From contig JNEN01001260.1 of NCBI GenBank assembly GCA_000697355.1, positions 558,001-622,000 on the forward strand: a DNA stretch of 64,000 nucleotides, read 5' to 3'. The notes below the pieces were generated by a model. That model was not told the origin of the DNA. It saw only the letters and a list, made by a program, of their open reading frames with translations, and made no database searches. The translations under genes were made by a program, and so were the position numbers. Below are positions 33,301-44,821 of the stretch, piece by piece; the stretch's first letter is position 1; each line of letters opens with the position of its first letter. The stretch is from Syncephalastrum monosporum B8922. Lineage: Eukaryota > Mucoromycota > Mucoromycetes > Mucorales > Syncephalastraceae.

Positions 33301-34387
33301 TCTGACCATAAACACGGGGGTTCTCGCGGTAGACGGGGACACGGCTGCCGTCGAGTTCTTGAGAGTAAGGGAAGTTGGTCTTGTTTTCTGGACACAAGGT
33401 TTGGTTTAAGCCATAAGTGACATAGGCCAGTGCACCCATTAAAATCAAGATGATATAGCACAATGTGAGCTGTCAAACGGAAACACGGCAGATATAAGTG
33501 GATATAAGCAGATGTAGATGAGCATACTGGGTCGTTGGGGTTATTTTTAGAAAACAAAATTCAGGACGTACCTTTTCACGCCAAGCTTGTTGCATCAGGG
33601 CATTGTTCTTCCGGAAACAAACACGAATGAACCAGTTGGGAATACAGCACGTAGCAAGGAAGGCAGTCCAAGCCCACCAGGAGGTGAGGACCTTGGGTTT
33701 GATTTCGTCCTCGTCGTCCTTGGCAGGCTCGGGAAGGGGCCGAGTGTCGAGGCCGGCTGCCCTCTGCTGCTGCTGTTTTTGCTGCTGCAACTGCTGCTGG
33801 AGGTGGGAAGACATGGGCTGGTTGGGGCGGGCAGGCTGCGGTTGGTGTGGAGGAGGGCGGTTTGCACCGGGAGCCAAGCCCACGCCGGCTGCGTTACGAT
33901 GAGTGGTGTTGGAGCGGATCATACCCTGGCGAGGCCGCTGGCGCTCAGGACGAGAAAGCGACCTTGATCGGCTGACGCTGACTCTGCGGTAGGGCTGCGG
34001 TTGCGGATGGTTGTGGTGTTGAGGCGGTGGGGGACCTGCCATGGCGTGATAGCTGCTAGGAGGCCGGCTTTGTTGCTGCTGGGGGTAGTAGTTCGGGCGC
34101 GGCTGCTGCATGGGCGGGCGCTGGGACCGGCGAGGATCCATCTGCGATCGGCGATGAGCGTCATCCATCCGCATCGCCGGACGTTGATGCGGCTGAGGAC
34201 TCATTCCATGTGAGGACGGGCCGCGGTGCGCAGGCGGTCGTGGCGGGCCGCCGGCGCCTGGGCCGGCTTCCATGCCATAATATCCGGAAGGACTTCTCGG
34301 CTGGGAGTATTGCCGGCTGGCTCGCGGATCGCCCTGATACCCACGAAGCGCGGGCTGATAGCCCGATGCTCGGTGCGGGTTCGACAT
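30340..34387 (-). CDS. CHS3: Chitin synthase, class IV-like (Chs3 type)
   Basis: Large division-2 chitin synthase. The ATG at 34387 begins a ~220-residue disordered R/P/Q-rich cytosolic region, then two membrane spans ([20 protein letters not shown] and [18 protein letters not shown]). An extracellular or luminal segment follows, with cytochrome-b5-like spacing, as in class IV enzymes. The glycosyltransferase core has [23 protein letters not shown]-type ([12 protein letters not shown]), [12 protein letters not shown] and [16 protein letters not shown], the catalytic QRRRW. C-terminal spans and [10 protein letters not shown] follow. The tail contains tandem STPHGA repeats. Yeast Chs3 makes most wall chitin and is delivered by chitosomes. 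Many short GT-AG introns. Confidence 0.9.
30368..30429 (-). repeat. 18-nt coding tandem repeat (STPHGA)
   Basis: About three and a half copies of an 18-nt unit encode STPHGA at the extreme C-terminus of the class IV chitin synthase. Copies differ by single bases, suggesting recent expansion. Confidence 0.85.
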
Positions 34388-36993
34388 AGGAGGCCTTTGG
34401 AGGGAAGATAAAGGGAAAGAGAGAAAAGAGGAAGAGCTGGAGGACGAAAGGAGTTAGAAAAAAAAGAGAAAAGAAAGAGAAGCAAAAGCCAATGGTCAAA
34501 AGCAGAGACGGGGCGGGGTCCTTAGCAATTTGCAAAAATGGATACGCGCTCCTGAGCTTGTCTATTTCGCCACCAGCAGCCTGTGTAACTCACATTTATT
34601 TTTGGCCAGACCACACCAAACACAAAAAAAATACATCAGCCAAAACCACTCGTCCGCCCCGATACCATAAGAAAACAAAAAGACAAAAGCCCGTCCCTGG
34701 CTTTTTTTCCTTGCTCTATTGTACCATTGACCTCCAACATTTTCTGAAGCTGATGTACCTTTTCATCCTCGCTCAAGCTGCAATCAGGTCAAGCCACCCT
34801 AAAGAAGTACTATTGTAATTTTCTTTGTTTTCCGTCGTACACAACACACACTTGCATACGAGTGGCTGCGTGCCTGAATGAGGGTTATGATAGGGTTATG
34901 GTAGGTGGTCCAAGCGAACGCCGTATTCATCTCATTTCCCATATATGAAAACCATGAATGAGAAAGACAAAGAGAGTGGGAAAGCCCCATATCCCCTGTT
35001 CACTTGCACATTCTCGATCTTAATGGAAACAGCTATATGAGCAACCCCTGGACCCTCCTGCCGCCATGAAATGTGCTTCACAGTGCATGCCTCAAATGAA
35101 TTAGACTTGGTGCTATCAAAATCGAGATATGTATGTTTTGATTACACAGACATGCAAAATGCTTGCCTCGATTCCCAGAAAGTTCACTCGATTCCTATGG
35201 AGCATTTTTATACAACGCCCAACGTTGCCCCCCAAGTCATGCTTGGCGATGGTTATAGCCTAAATCATGTTGGCGTGGAATGGATCACTTGTTGTCTGAC
35301 AGTAGTGGCGCTTGCTCACTTGTACAAATTGAGTAGGTTACCTTCTCACCGAATAAAGTTAAAGAACGTTGAAAGCCTATTAGACGAACAACACAGTTCC
35401 ATTGCCAATGAAGAATTGCAATAAATAAACAAATGCACTTGGGCAGAAGCTTGCATACTCATAAATAGTAGTACGAACTTTGCCGATCAGCAACGCCCAA
35501 TAAGCCTCGCGAGTTGCTCGCACGCTTGTTCTCATTTATCCATCATAGATAAAGACATATAGTAGCCCCTCTTTTCGTTTATGAGTGTCGACCTCTAAAA
35601 ATAAGAATTTAACACTTTCTGCTCGGCTAGAACGTAATCCGGTTATTTCCTTTTTTTTAGAATATGGTGCCGAGAAGCTGACGCACAGCAAAGCCGTATT
35701 TTCGGAGTCGGAGGCACCAGAAAAGAGATGATAAGAGCGATATGTGAGGCTGAGAAGCCCAGATTTCGCAAGCTTTCGGTACCCGCATGTACACAAAATG
35801 AGAAGGGGATGCACCGATGCAAAATACATGGGAGTATGTATTTGGAGACAATTGCGCCGTGATTTTTCTGAATATGGACAAAATAGTGGCCGCCGCATTT
35901 CATCAACTTTATCCCATTCGTTTTATCTATTTCGTTCCTGAGTCCACGTTGTTTTTACAGCCCACATTGCACTTTTTCTTTCATTAAGTATGGTGCTTAC
36001 TTACATAACCAAACTATGACCTGGAAAGGGAATCGGTGTAGACCGGATAGCGTTCCCCCGAAAGCGCTCCAACATGCAGCGGAGAGAGAGACAAAGAAAA
36101 AAATTGTACGCCAGTCATCAGACCTGCATGTGGGCATACCCGCTCAGAACCTGCCTAGGGGTTGCACAAACAATGGGGCCACTCTGACGAGGTATTGTCT
36201 CTTTCCTTCATATTCTGCATGGTCTACGTCGCTGAGGGATAGAAGATCCTCCTGAACACCACCTTCTTGCAAGATCTAAGACACACATTCGATAAAGTTT
36301 CAGATTAATCATCGGGAGCCCCGCAAGCTGAGAAGATCGCCGCCAGCGCGTTCGAGCCTTGACATCTGAACCGTTGGGGTGTCGTCCGCCGTTAAACTTG
36401 GTATCCATACGCTAGCGATGATGCTAGATTACGTCAAATGGCGGACTGGTACACGAGGAATTAAGTTTTACGTACCGGGCAAATGGATAGTATCAAAAAC
36501 GTGGAGCCAGTAGATTCATACAGTGAACCTTGTTGGTGGTGCCGCATTTACAGCTGTTATCAATAGAGTGACATCACTGTCTATTTTTTTTTTTTTTTGA
36601 TCTTCTGGACATTATACCATAGCATGTGCCGAACTTTAAATATATGGATCTACGCATACTCAAAGCTGGGATTATCACGGTCTGTTGTTAATATCGACGT
36701 AGCAGAAACAATTAAATTACGATGACGATTAACCCATGGAAATCTACAGGGGTACCGTTGGATCCTGACCGGCGGTCATCACTACCAGGATAAATAAAAA
36801 AGTAGAAAGTAGAGTATTAGGGTGCGTGATGTTAAGGCGCCGAAAAAAATTTTGATGCACATACTTCTTTGGCGCGCCAAATATGTACAATACTTTACAC
36901 AGTCGCTAGGTGCCCTGGGCGCTACAAAAGTCCAATGCATCTTTTTTACCGAGACGTCCGACTACGTGAAGGTGAAATATTAAAATGATAGTT
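34388..36993. other. Intergenic region, 2.6 kb
   Basis: Contains the class IV chitin synthase promoter near 34388-34900 and the USB1 3' UTR at the right end. The plus-strand frame at 35071-35424 has a hydrophobic segment but no family match, and its ATG is preceded by an out-of-frame ATG. A T-run lies near 36580-36599. A 14-bp perfect palindrome is at 36868-36881. No supported gene. Confidence 0.5.
36868..36881. promoter_or_regulatory. Palindrome with two overlapping E2F/MBF-like sites
   Basis: TTTGGCGCGCCAAA is a perfect 14-bp palindrome. Each strand reads TTTGGCGC, a match to the E2F-type consensus TTTSSCGC. A further GGCGCC occurs at 36836-36841. The position is 3' of USB1 and far from any start codon, so its role is uncertain. 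Confidence 0.3.
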
Positions 36994-37883
36994 TTAATTT
37001 TGAAGCTTTGATGAAGGATGCAGGGGGACTATTGATATCAGATGGCCCATTTTGATGGCCACTTCCTTGACGGTATGGCGAACATATGTGATATTCTCTG
37101 TTAGATCAGAAGGAAAGTCTATGCGATCGAGAGTTTCCTGCCGCAGGCACCATGCCACGCTGACATGAAAACGAGGAGGCTAATGGCAAGACAGAAGAGG
37201 AAAAAATTAAATCAATGAGAACGCGAAGGAACAAGAAGCATTACCTGATAAAACTGCTCATGGCCAAAGCGCTGCACGACGCTGTTGATGGGCCCCAGCA
37301 GAGCATCCAGCTCATTATAGCCTGCGCCCACTTCAGCTGTGACAAACGAGCGCGTCTGCTGCTCGTTGGTTAGAACAGATATCTGAGCAAAAGCCAGTTG
37401 AAATCTAGGAGTTATGAGTACGCCTGCATAATCATATACCCTTACGTCGAATAAGAGGAGACAGCCATGCGAATAGCGTCAGCAAAGGTATCCAGCTGGT
37501 CCCTTTTCAGATACAAGCACCGAGATAGACTGACGTGCAGGTAATCCTCTGGTAAATTGGAGTGAACATCTTTTGCCGAGCGACAGCAGTGGTCTGTGAT
37601 TTGACGCAGCTCCTCACTGATGGGCACTTGATAGGGTCAGCACATGAGGGACTTTTTGTGGTGCACTTGAACTATTTCATTTACCTCGGACGTAAACGTG
37701 AGTGGGCCAGCTGTCTTGAGTAGCAGGAATAGTCCTTATGCGACCCTGATAATCGGCTTCTTGTTCTACAGGTAGTCTGGATCGTTCTTGTGCCCGAGAA
37801 AAGAAGGCGGGTAGGGACGGCAGGGAGACCACGGGCTGGTCCTCTTCGTCACTGCTGCTGTCGTAATCCACCAGCGACTGCAT
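36994..37883 (-). CDS. USB1: U6 snRNA 3'-end phosphodiesterase
   Basis: 2H-family 3'-5' exoribonuclease that trims and end-modifies U6 snRNA in the nucleus. The ATG at 37883 gives MQSLVDYDSSSDEEDQPVVS, an acidic N-terminus typical of the family. The two catalytic HxS motifs are present: EDYLHVSLSRCLYL and PPRFHVSVAWCL. Between them lie FTVAEVGAG-type sequence (TRSFVTAEVGAGYNELDALL) and the segment VVQRFGHEQFYQPPRFH. Three to four GT-AG introns are visible, the last near 37204-37244. The C-terminus VAIKMGHLISIVPL precedes a TAA at 36994. Expected family length is about 260-300 aa and this fits. Confidence 0.88.
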
Positions 37884-38534
37884 GGCGGAGAAAGAAAGGC
37901 AGCAAAATTGGGGGCATGAGCGGGGGCTCTCCTTGTTTCTCTCGGGTGCAGTTGGGCCAATCAGCAATTGGGACCAAATAGGCCGGATGGGAGGTCAAGC
38001 TCACTATTATTCTATATATTTAGCAAAAACAATGAAGAGAATCTTCATATAATAGTATCAAGAAGTAATTTAATAGTTATAAAGGCGCTCAGTGCGATCG
38101 GGACGAAGGGGCGTGGGTTATCTAAGAGAAACCCAAACGAGTGATGAAAATGGACGATTAAGAATCACCCGAGAGAAACTCGGGGCTGCAAATAGGAAGG
38201 AATTGTATCTCCGACTGGGGGCAGCGCTTTTTTTACAGCGGCGCTGAGGGACAGGATTTCCCGCACGCCCGCACGGCTCTCTCTCACTAACACTCGCACA
38301 CCAGCTTACGCACGCACTGCCAACCACACACCCACACACCTTCACACATAACCCAACCCTCCAGCGAAAGGTAAATGCTCGCGCAATAAAAATTAGCTAC
38401 CCAAATCATGCCCTCCAAAATTATCGCCTTTCCTCCAACCTACCTTCCCCCCTCCCCCCTCTCCTCCTCCATCGCCTCATGACGACAACAAAACTCATCT
38501 CGCACTCTTCCCCTCTGCTCTCCTAGTCTTAAAC
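37884..38534. promoter_or_regulatory. Divergent intergenic region USB1 / NHP6
   Basis: Carries promoters for both genes. The NHP6 side has a strongly pyrimidine-rich leader (CTCC-rich, about 38430-38520), common before highly expressed fungal genes. No gene is seen. Confidence 0.5.
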
Positions 38535-39140
38535 ATGCCCAAAGATACCAGCAAGGTTAGCAAGCGCTCTGCCAAGGCCGAAGACGGCGGCAAGCGCAAG
38601 ACCAAGAAGGACAAGACCGGCCCCAAGCGTGGTCTGTCCGCCTACATGTTCTTCTCCCAGGAGAACCGTCAGAAGGTCAAGGATGAGAACCCGGACGCCA
38701 ACTTTGGTAAGAGGAAAAATTTGCGCGCAAAATCTCAAGAAAAAAAGACCTCCACGCGCGTGTTCTTTCGCGTTTGTCCATTCTAATATTTCTCGTTTCA
38801 CTGTAGGCACCATCGGAAAGATCCTTGGTGACAAGTGGAAGAACATGACTGACCAGGACAAGGCTGTAAGTGCATTTTCGTACTAAGGTGTTGCCTTAAA
38901 AATTTGCCCTCATTTACACTGATATTTTTTGCAGCCCTACAACGCCAAGGCTGAGGCCGACAAAAAGCGCTATGAGGCTGAGAAGGCTGCGGTAAGTTTT
39001 TTTTTTCCCTCAAAATTTTTTTTCCACCTGTGTGCGCGCGCGCGCGCGCCCCCGCGCGCGGTCGAGCGCGCAATTTTTGATGTGAATTTTTCACTCACTG
39101 TTCTGCATTTTCTGAAATGTAGGCTGCCAAATCGGATTAA
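38535..39140 (+). CDS. NHP6: HMG-box chromatin protein, NHP6 type
   Basis: Single HMG-box protein that bends DNA and works with FACT. Exons 38535-38706, 38807-38865, 38935-38991 and 39123-39140 sum to 306 nt (101 aa). The basic N-terminal arm ([19 protein letters not shown]) is followed by the box: [20 protein letters not shown], then [19 protein letters not shown] and [14 protein letters not shown], ending AAKSD. Yeast Nhp6A and Nhp6B are 93 and 99 aa. Codon choice is strongly biased to AAG, GCC and AAC, suggesting high expression. The last intron carries an alternating CG/GC tract. Convergent with the MTHFR gene, 160 nt between stops. Confidence 0.95.
39029..39072. repeat. Alternating purine-pyrimidine (GT/CG)n tract in NHP6 intron
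   Basis: TGTGTGCGCGCGCGCGCGCGCC followed by CCCGCGCGCGGTCGAGCGCG within the last NHP6 intron (38992-39122). Such alternating CG sequence is prone to form left-handed DNA. Confidence 0.85.
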
Positions 39141-39300
39141 GCTCGTCCCCCCTTCACGACTCTTCTCGCGCTCACTTGCTGTATCCAATCGTCATCTCTT
39201 TAACATCCTCTTACCTCTTTTTTTTTCTTTTTCTCCCCTCAATTCTTTACTCTTTTCCACTCTGTGTACTGCAAAAGATGAAATAGCAAACAACATGTTT

Positions 39301-41268
39301 CTATGATAGCATGGCATCGAATAAACTATCGGGCTCTTGAAAATCATTATGGACTACGTTCAGCAGCCAGTATCGCTGCCCAATGTCACGCAACAGCTTG
39401 GCCGTTGCACTTTCGGGCGCATATTGCTGCTCCCACTCCGTCCAAAGGCTGTACGCCTCCTCCTTCCACGCCAGAAAGCTGACGCGCTCAATGATCGTCG
39501 GCTGGATGATTTCCTTGCCTGGGAACACGCCCCACGTCACTGCGTTTTGTGCTTCGTCGTCCATATTGCTCTTGAAGTCGCCTTTTCGGTTTGTCGCAAA
39601 GTAGGTCACGCACGGATCCGCCTGCAGCTTCTTGAGCAGCGCAGGCACTTGCGTGTCCTCCACAAAGAACTCGATGAAAGCCTTTTGATACACAAAACCG
39701 CCCTTGGGACCCCATCCATAGACCGCATCTTCGCTCGGGACGCCGTTCACCGCTGGCTGTGAGCCAACCGTCCAATACCCACTACGGTTAATCTGGGTCA
39801 GTTGCTGTTGGATCATGTCTGTCTCGGTCTGGAGCGGCTCGTCACACCAAGGCAGGTTGTCCAGTTTGCCTTGGATATATCTTATAAATAACTCGGTGAC
39901 GTCTTCTGCCTTGGTGGGTTTGCCCCACTTAAGCGCTGCTTCTGATGTAGGTAGCACTTGACTTGCACCGTATGTGTTTTCACCAAAGGCTATGATGATA
40001 TGGCCCGTTAGTATCTATGCCCAAGGCCCTCATTCCTTTCATAACCTACCAGGTGACCGTGCATCACCATAACGTCCGTTAGGGAACTCGTCCCAATTTT
40101 CTACGTGATCACGACCAGCCATCCATGGCATGACTTTTGCGGCATGCTTGCTAGGCAATGGATGGTGCGGTTCCTGCCGCACGATATCCAGGCCATCTAA
40201 AATCAAGCGCACAGACCGCTCCAAGTTCAGTGTCGACAGATGAAATCCAGGCACCAGCTTGGTGGCAAGGATCTCCTTGATCATATCGGTAGCCAGGTTG
40301 ACACCGTAGTCCTTGACTTTTTGGTCATCACCCTACCGATCCAGTATCAGATAACTCCACACGCACACAGCGGCAGTGAAACAGTAATATGTTGTGCGTC
40401 TTACCCGAATGGCATCAAGGTCAGCGAGGATGGGCTTGGGCACCTGGATGCGGCACAGATTGATGATACGGCGGAAGCTTTGGTTGGTAGGGATTGGCAT
40501 GATACCAGGAATAATCGGCACGGTAATGCCATTGGCACGGCAGCGCTTGACAAAGCCAACGAAGGTATCCACATCAAAGAACAACTGGGTAAGGATGAAG
40601 TCGGCACCGCAGTCTACTTTCTCCTTGAGATACTTGAGGTCTGTTTCCTGGTCGGCCGCATCCATGTGACCCTCGGGGTATCCGCCCACGCCAATGCAGA
40701 AATAGTCACCATACTTCTCGCGGATGTATTTGACAAGGTCGGATGCATGGGTGAATCCGGTATCGCAAGGCGTCCAGTATTCTTGTCCGCGTGGTGAGTC
40801 ACCTCTTAAAGCCAAGATATTCTGGATACCGGCCTCTTTGGCTTTCTATTTGTATAATATATATGTGTTCCGTCCTCTGTCAGTTTCTTTGGTCTATTTC
40901 TTGAGAGTATAGCATACCTCGAGAGCTTGGTCAATCGTGGCGCGCTCCATGTTGGTGCATGTCAGGTGCATAAGCGTCTCGAGACCGTAAGCACTCTGTG
41001 CTGTCGAGCATATCTCCAGCGTTCTCTCGTGTGTAAAGCCACCCGCGCCCCATGTACACGACACAAAGTCGGGTTTGAGCCGTGCCATGCGCTCCAACCG
41101 GTCGAAAAGATTGGCAAGACCCTGCCATTGGAAAGCAGCTATTCAATACATTGCGTCCTTATCTGCGACTCAGAAACATACCGGCTCGGTCTTGGGAGGG
41201 AAAAACTCAAAAGAATAAACAGGACGTTGCTCTTTCTCTGCCTGCACTAACTTGTCAACGATCTTCAT
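39301..41268 (-). CDS. MET13: Methylenetetrahydrofolate reductase
   Basis: Flavoenzyme reducing 5,10-methylene-THF to 5-methyl-THF for methionine synthesis. The ATG at 41268 gives MKIVDKLVQAEKEQRPVYSF then EFFPPKTEP, the universal N-terminal motif with the catalytic glutamate. The TIM-barrel continues: FVSCTWGAGGFTHERTL, THLTCTNM-type (LMHLTCTNMERATI), NILALRGDSPRG, VGGYPEGHMDAADQETDLKY and DFILTQLFFDVDTF, the FAD and folate contacts. A linker (AAKVMPWMAGRDHVENWDEFP) leads to the eukaryotic regulatory domain, ending LNVVHNDFQEPDSLFDAML. About four short introns. Family length (~600 aa) fits. Yeast has two paralogues, MET12 and MET13, and the assignment between them is not certain. Confidence 0.93.
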
Positions 41269-43200
41269 TGAGCTTATTATTGAAGAAGGTCGCTTTTTCG
41301 GCGAATCAAATCTAGATGATGCATCTTTCGACATCGAGATCAATCATTCACGTGACGTGTCAAACTCACCTGCAACTGGGATTCCTTTGATTACACAATT
41401 AATATCGCTTTAGTCTTGTAATCGTCCGAAAGCAGTGTAAGTCCCGAAGTAAGATATAATCCTCTAATAACCCAACGCTACTTTTGTTGTCACCCTATCA
41501 ATAGTTAAATATTGTATTATCACGTCGTGCGTGATATGTTGCTTCTGTCATCCGATACCAATGTCGCATGACACTGACTCCTCGATGGCAGTACTTCTCC
41601 ACTTGACCTAACCGGACGCGAATTATATTTCTGTCTCTCGTCTCAATGCGGTGAGATGTATATATTCGTACCAATGAGTCCTGTGGTATGGTAATGCTTT
41701 AGTTTACTGCTCTCCCACATGGTCCAATATGTTGAAAATACCGAATGGTATATGCATCATATGACGATAGTTGTTTTATTTCACAGGAGGCGAAACATTC
41801 CTATGATAATACATCATATCATTGTCATGAGGCTGACAAAGACAAAAAGTTTAGCTTCTTTTTGCAGACGTGCATTCTTGCATGAAATACAGTGCATTTA
41901 AATTGCAGACTATTTGTCACAACCATTAGGGCTGTACTTCTACATGTAATTGCGAAAGGGTGCCTCGGTCGAAATCACTGAGGGTTCGCAAGTGATGTTC
42001 ACCTTAATGGCATGTTACTGATACGATAGGTACCTTCTTGCTTTTCTCAAAGAGGAACTTATCGTCAATATGTATGACAGCCGCATGTCTCATAATGGTA
42101 GCCCATAATCTACTAGTTTAAATGAGACAAGTGCTATAGTTGCTATACCATGAAGCATCAGTGTGCTTTGACCGCTATGTCATACTTCCACTCGCTCGCC
42201 GAGTAGCAGATCTTTCATTTATTTGCACCGAGAGTTTGTAAGACGCCACTGAATCAAAGGCTGTGTTTAAACTCGGGTTTGATGGAGTTCGGGACAAATG
42301 TGGGCTGATGGTCCAAATATGGTTGAGCGACCGGTCTAGACAAAAACGGTCAAGCTCAGCAAGCAAATGGAGTGCCATTGAACGGTCCCGGCATAGCCAA
42401 CTTTTTAATATTGCACGCGAGAAACTCGTTCGCCCTAACAAGGCCATGTAATATCTATGTTCCGTTTTCTATTCGTACGGTCTGATACATGAGCCAAGGG
42501 ATGTGTCCCATGTACGACCATGACGGTGGTGTGCACAAAGTCTATTGAATGATCACCCAATATGGAGGGCACAAGATGCCAGAAAGCAAGATTTTTTCCG
42601 AAACCAAGAAGCCAACTGCTGTGGCAGGTCTGTTATGCAGCTTTAAGAAATGAAACTTGACCATACTTGACAAGGAAACGTCACGAAAACCTGTCACGCC
42701 GAGGGCAGCGTCTTGACATATACCCACAGACGCAGGTGAACAGCAGTGAACGGCTCCCACATCACCCTGTTTTGACATGGCTCCCTTTCCCGAGGGTCGC
42801 GGGAACCGGCAGCATAAGGACTGTGGAGATCTTTAAAAAGCAGAGATGGCATGGACTGCTGCACAGGAGATAACGAAAGGAAGAAAAAGATACGGGATTC
42901 TGAATGTCAATCGATCCATCAAACGAAAGCCAAGCCGTTCAAAGTGACCTTTATACAAAGAGGTGCGTGTATGCATGCATGGAAGGAAAATAGCAATAAT
43001 AGTGACAAACAACAAGAGGTGACACGACATGTTGGGATGGGTAAGTGCCCCACACCAACCAAAAAATAAGGACGCTCACATATGTACTGTATCACACATG
43101 ACTTGCCTTTGCAAGATGACACATGCACTCACTAGGGAAATAAAATGAACTCCGCCGTGCTTGTCCTCTGGACAGTGCTTCTTTTTCCTCTTTTCTGATC
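41269..43200. other. Intergenic region, 1.9 kb
   Basis: Holds the MTHFR promoter on the left and the promoter of the next plus-strand gene on the right. Open frames at 42175-42447 (minus) and 42542-42778 (minus) lack motifs and are not joined by plausible introns. Nothing else is recognised. Confidence 0.5.
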
Positions 43201-43806
43201 ATGATTGCAACTGTCCATCACGACCACTTGAAGTTACCGAGCGACAAAAGGCGAAAACAACTCTACGACAGAGACTCTACAGACGATATCACGGCTCCCG
43301 TCATGCTCGAGCGGCGCCAGTTTGAACATTTATTGATGGATCGTGCTGACGATGGCACCAAAGACCGTTTCATTGAGCTCGCTCAGGCTGCGCTGGAGGA
43401 AGCTGACCTGGAAGACGAGCGCAAAGGTGTACTGCAGGAGGTCTTGGAAGCGTTGATCGCTAAGACGGGTGCGCCCCTCGTTGCAGAATGTATCTCAGAA
43501 CAACTTCGCAGCCAAGAAGTGATCGAGCGGCTGGCAGAGAGCCACGAAGAGGAGGAGGAACGGCGGCGACGCGACTCGAAACGGCATGTGTTTGCACCGA
43601 CGATGCTCAAGGAGCCTCCGGATAGCGTTTCAGACAAGGACAGCCGGTCAAGCAGCAGCAGCAGCATCATTTCTAGCAGCAGCACGAGTCGCTCTTGGCT
43701 CATCTCAGAGTATATCTGGCGTCTCTTCCGCATCCTCCTCTTGGCCAGCCTCGTTGGTCTCATGTACCATTTCCTCTGTGCATACCACCATACCTTGTTC
43801 TTCTAA
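43201..43806 (+). CDS. Unrecognised tail-anchored membrane protein
   Basis: Intronless, 201 aa. The N-terminal 120 residues are highly charged and helical (LEEADLEDERKGVLQEVLEA, ECISEQLRSQEVIERLAE), including a run EEEEERRRR. A Ser-rich linker of about 25 residues follows, then one hydrophobic helix near the C-terminus (LFRILLLASLVGLMYHFLCA, residues ~175-194) with only a few residues after it. This predicts a tail anchor with the bulk of the protein in the cytosol. No family was recognised. A poly(A) signal lies at 44137. Confidence 0.6.
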   Translation: MIATVHHDHLKLPSDKRRKQLYDRDSTDDITAPVMLERRQFEHLLMDRADDGTKDRFIELAQAALEEADLEDERKGVLQEVLEALIAKTGAPLVAECISEQLRSQEVIERLAESHEEEEERRRRDSKRHVFAPTMLKEPPDSVSDKDSRSSSSSSIISSSSTSRSWLISEYIWRLFRILLLASLVGLMYHFLCAYHHTLFF

Positions 43807-44821
43807 CTCTTCCTGCCTTATACATATACAATATCAGCAAATAGCAACCGCCTGCCCTCACCCCCCGAAAAACCCTTCTTGTCATCTTTCAGTCTTCCTA
43901 TCTCTCTCTTCCTCTCTCTGTCCTTCCTCCCTCCCTTTTTTATCTCTCTCATACACACACACACACATACACAAACGCCCCCACATCCATCAGTACTTAC
44001 CACTTTCTATATCTTTCCAGCTCTTTCTGCATGCCCCGCAATTTCCACAACACCCATATTCCTCTGTCCCTCTTCCTCTGCCTTTTATTGTAAATATGCA
44101 GCCTGTCTGCTCGCATGTCACGCATTCTTACCTTTTAATAAACCAACTCTACCTAAAAGGGTAACCCACATTGCCCTCGAATTTATTTCCAGGTGCGCGC
44201 CTGGCCTTGACACTCCTCCCACAAACTATCATTCAAATACGAATGTTCACAGTGCTTTCATGTCTATAGCCTGCAATTTTGAGACGATGCATCTGGCACT
44301 GTTTCACGTGCACAAAACTAGAACGCTTCTGCAGCATATATTGCTATCATGCAAAGACTATCCAACCGCCTGTCTCATTTTATTCCCATTGACGGCTTAA
44401 ATTCGTTAGGGCATGAGCTGTGTACATTGGATCATATGAATAGATTCCCCAAGGAAGAATTTGCTTAGGATAGTATCATCATTCAACCGCTTCACCTCAT
44501 ATAAATTAGTTTATGGGAAAAGCAGAGGTACATGGGCATATGGCCGCCGTAGCGAGAGCAGGTGGCCATAACGTGACATACGCGTAAAGCACTCATCTTT
44601 CTAATATTCACGAGTCAATAGCACATGCACCATGCATCGTGATTCGTGATGATATATAACTCAATATAATGATACGCTTTTATGCGGATAGTAAGATGTA
44701 ATGTTAATTTAGCTTGCAGTTTTTGAAATTACGTATTAGATCTAGGATATCAAAATATATAACGTACAAATAGGATATTTAGGATGATATATGCATGTCA
44801 TTGTCTAGGTCCGTTCTTAAA
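43807..44821. other. Convergent spacer between two orphan membrane-protein genes
   Basis: C/T-rich 3' UTR of the plus-strand gene with an (AC)n tract near 43951-43970 and AATAAA at 44137-44142, then AT-rich sequence leading to the 3' end of the minus-strand gene. No gene is seen. Confidence 0.5.

Noticed and set aside
35071..35424. 117-aa plus-strand frame with one hydrophobic segment
   Set aside because: An out-of-frame ATG lies just upstream, composition is noise-like, and no family or intron signals support it.
36300..36380. Possible tRNA because of a GTTCGAGCC-like B box
   Set aside because: There is no matching A box, anticodon stem or acceptor pairing around it.
42175..42778. Minus-strand frames as a possible gene
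   Set aside because: They lack motifs, cannot be joined by plausible splice sites and look like random open frames in AT-balanced DNA.
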